Of a stretch of DNA of 7,185 nucleotides, positions 1 to 5,000 are shown in pieces. The stretch comes from Clostridium sp. GTDB taxonomy: Bacteria; Bacillota; Clostridia; Clostridiales; Clostridiaceae. The first letter of the stretch is position 1; the number at the start of each line of letters is the position of its first letter. Location of the stretch: contig DPOH01000346.1 of NCBI GenBank assembly GCA_003539755.1, forward strand, positions 1-7,185, given 5' to 3'. The notes under the pieces were generated by a model, which was not told the DNA's origin, searched no databases, and was given only the letters and a program-made list of their open reading frames with translations. The translations under genes and the position numbers were made by a program.

Positions 1-22
1 CATTATTACATATGTAATAATG
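1..22. promoter_or_regulatory. Perfect 22-bp palindrome upstream of glpP, possible operator
   Basis: Positions 1-11 are the exact reverse complement of 12-22: two half-sites CATTATTAC and GTAATAATG flank a central ATAT. It lies 33 bp before the glpP start and has no T-tract, so it looks like a protein-binding site rather than a terminator. The right half contains a TAATAAT-like stretch that could be the glpP -10 region, but the -35 would lie outside the window. The half-sites recur as an inverted repeat at 3110-3140. The binding factor is unknown. Confidence 0.5.
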
Positions 23-42
23 TATTGAGAAAATGTTTACAT

Positions 43-49
43 AGGAAGG
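43..49 (+). promoter_or_regulatory. Ribosome-binding site of glpP
   Basis: AGGAAGG stands 5 nt before the ATG at 55 and 11 nt before the ATG at 61. It decides against the TTG at 25, which lies upstream of it. Confidence 0.75.
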
Positions 50-54
50 CAGTA

Positions 55-612
55 ATGAATATGAATGATTTGTTAGAAGAAAATCCAGTAATAGCAGCAG
101 TAAAAGATACAGAACAATTAAAGCAGGCCTTGAAATCAAATGTAGGAATTATTTTTGTGTTATTTGGAGACTTAATGAATATTAAAGAATTGGGAGATAT
201 GATTTATGAAAGTGGAAAAATTGGAATACTTCATATTGACTTAGTTGAAGGGCTGAGTAATAAAGAAGTCGTTATAAAATTTCTTAAATCTGAAACAAAA
301 TTTAATGGGATTATAAGTACTAAGCCTCAAATGATAAAGAGTGCAAAAAATTCTGAATTATTGGCTATTCAAAGAGTTTTTGTATATGATAGTATATCTT
401 TTGAAAATGTAAAAAAACATATTTTAGAAGAAAGCGATGCTATTGAAGTATTACCAGGAGTAATGCCTAAAGTTATAAATAACCTATCTTCATTTTCAAC
501 AAAACCTATTATTGCAGGTGGGTTAATTGAAAACAAAGAAGAAGTTATACAAGCCCTTAGTGCTGGTGCATCGTGTGTATCAACATCTAAGAAAGAAAAC
601 TGGAGCATATAA
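55..612 (+). CDS. glpP: Glycerol-3-phosphate responsive antiterminator GlpP
   Basis: This is a cytoplasmic RNA-binding regulator of the G3P_antiterm family (PF04309). When G3P is bound it allows transcription past leader terminators of glp genes, as described for Bacillus subtilis glpD. The 185-residue length fits the family. Family-typical blocks, in order, are PVIAAVKD (11-18), HIDLVEGL (60-67), ISTK (87-90), AIQRVFVYDS (104-113), EVLPGVMPK (131-139), KPIIAGGLI (150-158) and GASCVSTS (171-178), spread over the whole chain. The ATG at 55 is preferred for its AGGAAGG; the ATG at 61, also in frame, is a weaker alternative and the TTG at 25 precedes the ribosome-binding site. It lies 209 bp before glpF, and the two terminator leaders at 703-781 and 3226-3312 are its likely targets. 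Family assignment is firm; target assignment is inferred from context. Confidence 0.95.
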   Translation: MNMNDLLEENPVIAAVKDTEQLKQALKSNVGIIFVLFGDLMNIKELGDMIYESGKIGILHIDLVEGLSNKEVVIKFLKSETKFNGIISTKPQMIKSAKNSELLAIQRVFVYDSISFENVKKHILEESDAIEVLPGVMPKVINNLSSFSTKPIIAGGLIENKEEVIQALSAGASCVSTSKKENWSI

Positions 613-626
613 AAAAGTATCGAGTC

Positions 627-658
627 AACTATATATTATCTATGTATAAAATATAGTT
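627..658. repeat. 8-bp inverted repeat in the glpF leader region
   Basis: AACTATAT (627-634) and ATATAGTT (651-658) are exact reverse complements separated by 16 nt. No T-tract follows, so it is a poor terminator for glpP. In such AT-rich sequence an arm of this kind could occur by chance. The glpFK promoter should lie between 613 and about 700, but no convincing -35/-10 pair is visible; TATAAC at 687-692 is the best -10 candidate, without a good -35. Confidence 0.3.
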
Positions 659-702
659 TATGAAATACTAAGTTAAAAATTTAATATATAACGAATTTGT
701 AT

Positions 703-727
703 GTGCAGCAGAGAATTAGAGTCAGGC
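703..727 (+). promoter_or_regulatory. Probable GlpP antitermination element of glpFK
   Basis: This 25-nt block matches 3226-3250 in front of glpA at 20 positions, including the uninterrupted core TTAGAGTCA and the preceding AGAGA. Its last six bases form the 5' arm of the terminator stem at 722-727, so binding here would block hairpin formation. The purine-rich AGAGA...TTAGAG core is the likely protein contact. Conservation is seen directly; recognition by GlpP is inferred from glpP next door and from the GlpP mechanism in Bacillus. Confidence 0.7.
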
Positions 728-781
728 GCAAACAATAATAGTTTTATGCAATATATACTATTGTTGTTAGCCTGATTTTTT
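722..781 (+). terminator. Leader intrinsic terminator upstream of glpF
   Basis: The outer stem TCAGGC (722-727) pairs with GCCTGA (770-775). The inner stem pairs 731-741 with 758-768 over 11 bp with one G-U pair. A run of six T (776-781) follows. It ends 40 bp before the glpF start with no gene in between, so it acts as an attenuator rather than as the end of glpP alone. Confidence 0.85.
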
Positions 782-806
782 ATATAAAAATTCTAATATA
801 ATGTAT

Positions 807-813
807 AAGGAGA
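807..813 (+). promoter_or_regulatory. Ribosome-binding site of glpF
   Basis: AAGGAGA lies 8 nt before the ATG at 822 and decides for this start over the ATG at 801. Confidence 0.8.
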
Positions 814-821
814 TATGGTTT

Positions 822-1526
822 ATGAGTATTTTTTTAGCTGAATTAATTGGGACTATGTTACTCATTTTGTTTGGTGATGGTGTTGTAGCTAACGTTGTTT
901 TGAAAAAAACAAAAGGATATGGTTCTGGGTGGATTGTAATAACAACAGGATGGGCTTTAGCTGTTGCAATACCAGCACTTATATTTGGCGTATATAGTGG
1001 AGCTCATTTTAATCCTGCACTTACTATTGCTTTTGCCGTTATAGGTAAAATCTCTTGGGGACAGGTTCCTATTTATATTGCAGGACAGTTGATAGGAGGT
1101 TTTCTCGGAGCAGTATTGGTTTATATTCAATACTATGATCATTTTAAAGCATCACATAATGCAGATGATAAACTTGGAGTATTTTGTACAGTGCCAGCAA
1201 TAAGGCATATACCTATTAACTTTTTAAGTGAATTTATAGGTACATTTATTTTAGTGTTTGCTATTCTAGGAATAGGAGAGCAGAATTTAACTAATGGTAT
1301 GGGAACATTATTTGTAGGTCTTGTAATATGGGTAATTGGTTTATGTTTAGGTGGATCTACTGGGTATGCTATTAATCCAGCTAGAGATTTAGCACCGAGA
1401 ATAGCTCATGCAGTTTTACCTATTCCAGGTAAAGGCACTTCTGATTGGGGGTATGCATGGGTGCCAGTAGTGGCTACAATTCTTGGAGGAGTTATAGGGG
1501 CAGTAATTTATACTTTAATCTTATAA
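822..1526 (+). CDS. glpF: Glycerol uptake facilitator GlpF (aquaglyceroporin)
   Basis: This membrane channel of the MIP family (PF00230) lets glycerol diffuse into the cell, where GlpK traps it. The 234-residue product has the two pore motifs NPA at 64-66 and 185-187; the second is followed by R188-D189, and that Asp is typical of glycerol-conducting members rather than strict water channels. Trp44 corresponds to the selectivity-filter Trp48 of E. coli GlpF, and Tyr182 sits at the Phe200 position. Hydrophobic stretches fit six membrane spans, roughly 3-26, 38-58, 82-104, 132-152, 160-178 and 210-234. The start is the ATG at 822, 8 nt after AAGGAGA (807-813); the ATG at 801 lies upstream of that site. 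It is 52 nt before glpK and is presumably co-transcribed with it under the leader terminator. Confidence 0.95.
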   Translation: MSIFLAELIGTMLLILFGDGVVANVVLKKTKGYGSGWIVITTGWALAVAIPALIFGVYSGAHFNPALTIAFAVIGKISWGQVPIYIAGQLIGGFLGAVLVYIQYYDHFKASHNADDKLGVFCTVPAIRHIPINFLSEFIGTFILVFAILGIGEQNLTNGMGTLFVGLVIWVIGLCLGGSTGYAINPARDLAPRIAHAVLPIPGKGTSDWGYAWVPVVATILGGVIGAVIYTLIL

Positions 1527-1562
1527 AAGGTTGTTAATATAAAGGATAATGTTAAGTGATTT

Positions 1563-1568
1563 AAAGGA
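1563..1568 (+). promoter_or_regulatory. Ribosome-binding site of glpK
   Basis: AAAGGA is 10 nt before the ATG at 1579. A second AAAGGA (1541-1546) stands only 2 nt before an in-frame ATG at 1549, too close to work well, and starting there would add ten residues not expected in the family. Confidence 0.65.
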
Positions 1569-1578
1569 TGTGTTTATT

Positions 1579-3078
1579 ATGAAAAAGTATATTATAGCAT
1601 TAGATCAAGGAACTACAAGTTCAAGAGCAATAATTTTTGATAAAGATCAAAATATAATGGATATATGTCAAAAAGAGTATACACAATTATACCCTAAGCA
1701 AGGGTGGGTAGAACATAATCCATTAGAAATATGGTCAAGTCAATACGGTGTTTTACAAGAAGTAATGGCTAAAGCAAATATTACACAAGAAAACATTGCT
1801 GCAATAGGTATTACTAATCAAAGAGAAACAACTATTATGTGGGACAAGAATACAGGAGAACCTGTTTATAATGCAATAGTATGGCAGTGTAGAAGAACTG
1901 CTCCTATTGTAGAAGAATTAAAGAAGGATAAAGAGTTTGCGGAATATGTAAAGGAAAACACAGGACTTTTATTAGATGCTTATTTTTCAGCTACTAAGAT
2001 TAAGTGGATTTTAGATAATGTTGATGGAGTGCGTGAAAAAGCTGAAAAGGGTGAAGTTTTATTTGGTACAGTAGATACATGGCTTGTTTGGAAACTTACT
2101 AATGGAAAAGTTCATGTAACTGATTATACTAATGCTTCTAGAACTATGTTATTCAATATAAAGGAATTAAAATGGGATGATAAAATCCTTGAAAAGCTTC
2201 AAATTCCAAAAGCTATACTTCCAGAAGTGAAGAATTCTTCGGAAGTATATGGACATACTAATCTTGGAGGTACTGGTGGAATAAGAGTTCCTATAGCTGG
2301 TATAGCAGGAGACCAACAGAGTGCTTTATTTGGACAGACATGTTTTGAAGCAGGAAGCGTTAAGAATACTTATGGAACTGGATGTTTCTTGTTAATGAAT
2401 ACAGGAAATAAAATAATTAATAGTAAAAATGGATTAGTTACTACTATAGCAATAGGTATAGATAATAAGATAGAATATGCACTAGAAGGTTCAGTATTCG
2501 TAGGAGGAGCAATAGTTCAATGGATTAGAGACGAACTTAAATTAGTTAATGACTCTGCAGATACAGATTATTTTGCTAGAAAGGTAGAAGATAATGGAGG
2601 TGTATATATAGTGCCAGCATTTACTGGACTTGGAGCACCATATTGGGATATGTATGCTAGAGGAGCTATATTTGGTCTTACTAGAGGTACTAATAAAAAT
2701 CATATAATTAGAGCAGCTCTTGAATCAGTTGCTTATCAATCAAGAGATTTAATTGAGGCAATGATAGAAGATTCAGGATGTGAAATTAAAAGTATAAAAG
2801 TAGATGGTGGAGCAAGTAGAAATGATTTAATGATGCAGTTTCAGGCAGATATTACAGGAATTAAAGTAGTAAGACCTATTATTACTGAAACTTCAGCTTT
2901 AGGTGCTGCATACTTAGCAGGACTTGCAGTGGGATTCTGGAAGTCTAAAGAAGAGATTGCTCAAAAATGGGAGATTGGGCAACATTATGAACCATCAATA
3001 GAAGAGGAGCAAAAAGAAAAGTTCTACAAAGGATGGAAGAAAGCTGTTTCAAGAACAAAGGGATGGGAAGAAGAATAG
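1579..3078 (+). CDS. glpK: Glycerol kinase GlpK
   Basis: This cytoplasmic enzyme uses ATP to phosphorylate glycerol to sn-glycerol 3-phosphate, the first committed step and the source of the GlpP inducer. The 499 residues match the usual length of FGGY-family kinases (PF00370, PF02782). Visible are the N-terminal phosphate loop DQGTTSSR (9-16), glycerol contacts R82-E83, W102, Y135 and D245-Q246 (D245 the catalytic base), FGGY signature 1 at 135-147, the ATP-side TYGTG (264-268) and FGGY signature 2 at 362-382. The regulatory loop 230-236 reads GGTGGIR and keeps the Gly234 and Arg236 that bind fructose 1,6-bisphosphate in E. coli GlpK. The His-containing YHFYG-type segment that HPr phosphorylates in enterococci and bacilli is missing; His226 in GHT is a different, commonly conserved position. 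No promoter is seen between glpF and this gene. Confidence 0.97.
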   Translation: MKKYIIALDQGTTSSRAIIFDKDQNIMDICQKEYTQLYPKQGWVEHNPLEIWSSQYGVLQEVMAKANITQENIAAIGITNQRETTIMWDKNTGEPVYNAIVWQCRRTAPIVEELKKDKEFAEYVKENTGLLLDAYFSATKIKWILDNVDGVREKAEKGEVLFGTVDTWLVWKLTNGKVHVTDYTNASRTMLFNIKELKWDDKILEKLQIPKAILPEVKNSSEVYGHTNLGGTGGIRVPIAGIAGDQQSALFGQTCFEAGSVKNTYGTGCFLLMNTGNKIINSKNGLVTTIAIGIDNKIEYALEGSVFVGGAIVQWIRDELKLVNDSADTDYFARKVEDNGGVYIVPAFTGLGAPYWDMYARGAIFGLTRGTNKNHIIRAALESVAYQSRDLIEAMIEDSGCEIKSIKVDGGASRNDLMMQFQADITGIKVVRPIITETSALGAAYLAGLAVGFWKSKEEIAQKWEIGQHYEPSIEEEQKEKFYKGWKKAVSRTKGWEEE

Positions 3079-3109
3079 TTAAATTATAAGTTTTATATTA
3101 GTGTTTAAT

Positions 3110-3140
3110 ATTATTACGTTTAGGTATTTAAAGTAATAAT
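3110..3140. promoter_or_regulatory. Inverted repeat abutting the glpA promoter, possible operator
   Basis: ATTATTAC (3110-3117) and GTAATAAT (3133-3140) are exact reverse complements, and the right arm ends one base before the -35 box at 3142. These are the same half-sites as in the palindrome at 1-22. A hairpin could form in the glpK mRNA, but it has no T-tract, so termination is not supported. Confidence 0.45.
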
Positions 3141-3141
3141 G

Positions 3142-3170
3142 TTGACAAGTATACCTTTACATGATAATAT
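3142..3170 (+). promoter_or_regulatory. Sigma-A-type promoter of the glpA transcript
   Basis: A consensus -35 box TTGACA (3142-3147) is followed, after 17 bp, by TAATAT (3165-3170), preceded by the extended -10 dinucleotide TG (3162-3163). Transcription would start near 3177 and give a leader of about 157 nt that contains the GlpP-type terminator. This makes glpA independent of read-through from glpK. Confidence 0.8.
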
Positions 3171-3225
3171 AAGATATAGAAAATACATTTACAAAACGTA
3201 TAAACTTAAAATTAATTAAATACAA

Positions 3226-3250
3226 GTGCTTAAGAGATTTAGAGTCAAGC
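3226..3250 (+). promoter_or_regulatory. Probable GlpP antitermination element of glpA
   Basis: The block shares GTGC, then AGAGA, TTAGAGTCA and a final GC with 703-727 (20 of 25 identical at the same spacing). Its 3' part (3243-3250) is the 5' arm of the terminator. It lies in the untranslated leader roughly 50 nt after the predicted start of transcription. Confidence 0.7.
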
Positions 3251-3312
3251 ATATACTAACATATAAATATATTACATATATTTATATGAGTTAGTTTTGC
3301 TTGACTTTTTTT
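3243..3312 (+). terminator. Leader intrinsic terminator upstream of glpA
   Basis: The outer stem AGTCAAGC (3243-3250) pairs perfectly with GCTTGACT (3299-3306). Inner stems pair 3255-3260 with 3290-3295 and 3261-3270 with 3278-3287 around a 7-nt loop. A run of seven T (3306-3312) follows. It ends 21 nt before the glpA start, within its untranslated leader, so it should cut off glpA unless antiterminated. The two-part stem layout matches that in front of glpF. Confidence 0.88.
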
Positions 3313-3320
3313 CGTATAAA

Positions 3321-3326
3321 AGGAGG
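3321..3326 (+). promoter_or_regulatory. Ribosome-binding site of glpA
   Basis: A consensus AGGAGG stands 7 nt before the ATG at 3334. It rules out the TTG at 3301, which lies inside the terminator stem. Confidence 0.85.
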
Positions 3327-3333
3327 AAACAAT

Positions 3334-4761
3334 ATGTATGATGTAGCAATAATTGGAGCAGGGGTAATAGGAACTTCTATATTCAGAGAGTTAACTAAAT
3401 ATAATTTGAAAGTAGTTATATTAGAAAAAGAAAAAGATGTATCTATGGGTACTAGTAAAGCAAACTCAGCTATAGTACATGCTGGTTATGATCCAAAACA
3501 TGGAACACTTATGGCAAAATATAATGTAAGAGGCAGTGAGATGTTTGAAGATCTTTGCAAAGAATTAAGTGTCCCTTATAAAAATAATGGATCTCTTATA
3601 ATTGGCTTTAATAATGAAGACATGAAAACAATAAGTGAATTATATGAGAATGGAAATGAAAATGGAGTTAAAGGTTTAAAGATTTTAAATAAAGACGAAG
3701 TTTTAGAATTAGAACCAAATTTAAATAAAGAAGTAGTAGGAGCATTACTTGTACCAACTGGAGGTATAGTAGGACCATTTGAATTTACAATTGCCTTAGC
3801 TGAAAATGGAGTACAAAATGGTGGAGAAATAAAACTTAATAAGGAAGTAGTTAAAATCGAAAAAGATGATAACTTCAAGATAACTTTAAAAGATGGTGAA
3901 GTTGTTGAAAGTAGATTTTTAATAAATGCAGCAGGTGTTTATGCAGATAAAGTTCATAATATGATTTGCGAAGAAAGTTTTAAAATAAATCCAAGAAGTG
4001 GTGAATATTTTGTACTTGATAAAGGTCAAGGGGGAGTAGTAAGCCATACAATATTCCAATGTCCATCTAAAATGGGTAAAGGAGTTCTAGTAACTCCAAC
4101 AGTACACGGAAATCTTCTTGTAGGACCAGATGCCATTGATGTTGAAGATAGAGAGGATTTAGGAACTACAGGAGATGGCTTAAATGCAGTAAGGCAAGCT
4201 TCACTTAGAACTACTGATAAAGTTAATTTTAGAGATACTATTAGAAACTTTGCAGGTCTTAGAGCAGAACCTAGCACAGGTGATTTTATAGTAGAAGAAA
4301 ATGATAAAGTCAAGGGATTTATAGATGTGGCTGGAATGAAATCTCCTGGATTATCTTCAGCACCAGCTATTGCAGAAGGTGTTGTTGATATTCTTAAAAA
4401 TGCAGGATGTAAATTAGAAAAAAATCCTGAATTTAATGGAAAAAGAGAACAAATTAATTTTATGGAATTATCAAATAGTGAAAAAGCAGAATTAATAAAG
4501 AAAAATCCTCAATATGGAAGAATAATATGTAGATGTGAAAGTATAACAGAAGGAGAAATAGTAGATGCAATTCACAGAAGTTTTGGAGTTCTTTCTCTTG
4601 ATGGAGTAAAGAGAAGATGTAGACCAGGAATGGGAAGATGCCAAGGTGGTTTCTGCGGACCAAGAGTTCAAGAAATTATAGCAAGAGAATATAATATTCC
4701 TCTTGATGATGTGGTACTTGAAAAGAATGGATCTTATATATTATTTGGAAAAACAAAGTAA
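3334..4761 (+). CDS. glpA: GlpA-like glycerol-3-phosphate dehydrogenase, FAD and [2Fe-2S]
   Basis: This 475-residue flavoprotein probably oxidises G3P to dihydroxyacetone phosphate. Its N-terminal DAO domain (PF01266) opens with the FAD-binding GAGVIG (8-13), with Glu31 at the end of the second strand as the expected ribose ligand, then the SKANSAIVHAGYD block (41-53) seen in GlpA/LhgO-type enzymes. The C-terminal region from about 395 is a BFD-like [2Fe-2S] domain (PF04324): Cys399-x-Cys401, then Cys436-x4-Cys441, with an extra Cys429. No membrane span is visible. The sequence alone could also suggest an LhgO-type 2-hydroxyacid oxidase, but glpP, glpF, glpK and the GlpP-type leader make G3P the likely substrate. 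No GlpC homologue is present; the two downstream genes are the likely partners. Confidence 0.9.
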   Translation: MYDVAIIGAGVIGTSIFRELTKYNLKVVILEKEKDVSMGTSKANSAIVHAGYDPKHGTLMAKYNVRGSEMFEDLCKELSVPYKNNGSLIIGFNNEDMKTISELYENGNENGVKGLKILNKDEVLELEPNLNKEVVGALLVPTGGIVGPFEFTIALAENGVQNGGEIKLNKEVVKIEKDDNFKITLKDGEVVESRFLINAAGVYADKVHNMICEESFKINPRSGEYFVLDKGQGGVVSHTIFQCPSKMGKGVLVTPTVHGNLLVGPDAIDVEDREDLGTTGDGLNAVRQASLRTTDKVNFRDTIRNFAGLRAEPSTGDFIVEENDKVKGFIDVAGMKSPGLSSAPAIAEGVVDILKNAGCKLEKNPEFNGKREQINFMELSNSEKAELIKKNPQYGRIICRCESITEGEIVDAIHRSFGVLSLDGVKRRCRPGMGRCQGGFCGPRVQEIIAREYNIPLDDVVLEKNGSYILFGKTK

Positions 4762-4793
4762 GAAAGAAGACAAGGTTAATACGAAGCAGTAGA

Positions 4794-4800
4794 AGGGAGG
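4794..4800 (+). promoter_or_regulatory. Orphan Shine-Dalgarno sequence after glpA
   Basis: AGGGAGG is as strong as the site of glpA, yet no ATG follows at a usable distance. Only a TTG at 4804 is available, opening a 22-codon frame (stop 4870-4872) that runs through the tandem repeat and hairpin and does not look like a real gene. It may be the original site of the downstream oxidoreductase gene, which now starts 200 bp further on without one. Confidence 0.4.
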
Positions 4801-4811
4801 AAGTTGGTTAC

Positions 4812-4843
4812 AGTTGAGAGTGGAAAGTTGAGAGTGGAAAGTT
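4812..4843. repeat. 14-nt tandem repeat, 2.3 copies
   Basis: The unit AGTTGAGAGTGGAA occurs at 4812-4825 and 4826-4839, followed by AGTT (4840-4843). From memory, short AGTTGAGAGT-type repeats followed by a TTTTTCTTTCAGAAAAA-like hairpin are scattered between genes in some clostridia. I could not check this, so an interspersed element is inferred. Confidence 0.7.
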
Positions 4844-4850
4844 TGAGGGG

Positions 4851-4869
4851 ATTTTTCTTTCAGAAAAAT
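4851..4869. repeat. Short hairpin next to the tandem repeat
   Basis: ATTTTTCT (4851-4858) and AGAAAAAT (4862-4869) are perfect inverted arms with a 3-nt loop. No T-tract follows on the + strand. It lies 7 nt after the tandem repeat and may be part of the same element. Confidence 0.5.
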
Positions 4870-4891
4870 TAAAAGTGAATATTAATTAAAT

Positions 4892-4926
4892 ATAACGCTT
4901 GCTGCCACAAATGGCAACGTTATTTT
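4892..4926 (+). terminator. Weak terminator-like hairpin between glpA and the next oxidoreductase
   Basis: ATAACG (4892-4897) pairs with CGTTAT (4918-4923), and TTGC (4899-4902) pairs with GCAA (4914-4917), leaving one bulged C and an 11-nt loop. Only a short T-run follows, then AGTGG and five more T. It could end or attenuate the glpA transcript; the short T-tract makes this uncertain. Confidence 0.4.
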
Positions 4927-4985
4927 AGTGGTTTTTAGTTATTCCCCAAAACTAATTATAGCTTAACTTAAAAATCAGCTTTAAC

Positions 4986-4994
4986 TGATAAAAT
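4986..4994 (+). promoter_or_regulatory. Possible extended -10 immediately before the oxidoreductase start
   Basis: TG-A-TAAAAT fits an extended -10 (hexamer 4989-4994), which would start transcription about at the ATG at 5001 and give a leaderless mRNA. The only -35-like match, TTAACT (4963-4968), is weak and 20 bp away. In such AT-rich DNA a chance match is quite possible. Confidence 0.25.
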
Positions 4995-5000
4995 ATAGAT

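Noticed and set aside
369..608. Open frames on the - strand inside glpP, glpF and glpA (369-608, 957-1142, 3576-3878, 4026-4313, 4460-4663)
   Set aside because: They lie fully within well-supported + strand genes, show no family resemblance and mirror the codon bias of the true genes.
613..821. Riboswitch or T-box in the glpF leader
   Set aside because: The leader is short and its only clear structure is the terminator with the block shared with glpA; no T-box or known metabolite-aptamer motif is visible.
3191..3204. Catabolite response element (cre)-like sequence just after the glpA promoter
   Set aside because: It keeps the central AANCG but misses the TG at the left, the T right of the core and the C near the right end, four positions in all.
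4812..4843. CRISPR array
   Set aside because: The 14-nt units are directly joined with no spacers.
4804..4872. 22-codon frame starting at TTG after AGGGAGG
   Set aside because: It is made almost wholly of the 14-nt tandem repeat and the hairpin, so it is more likely a by-product of the element than a gene.
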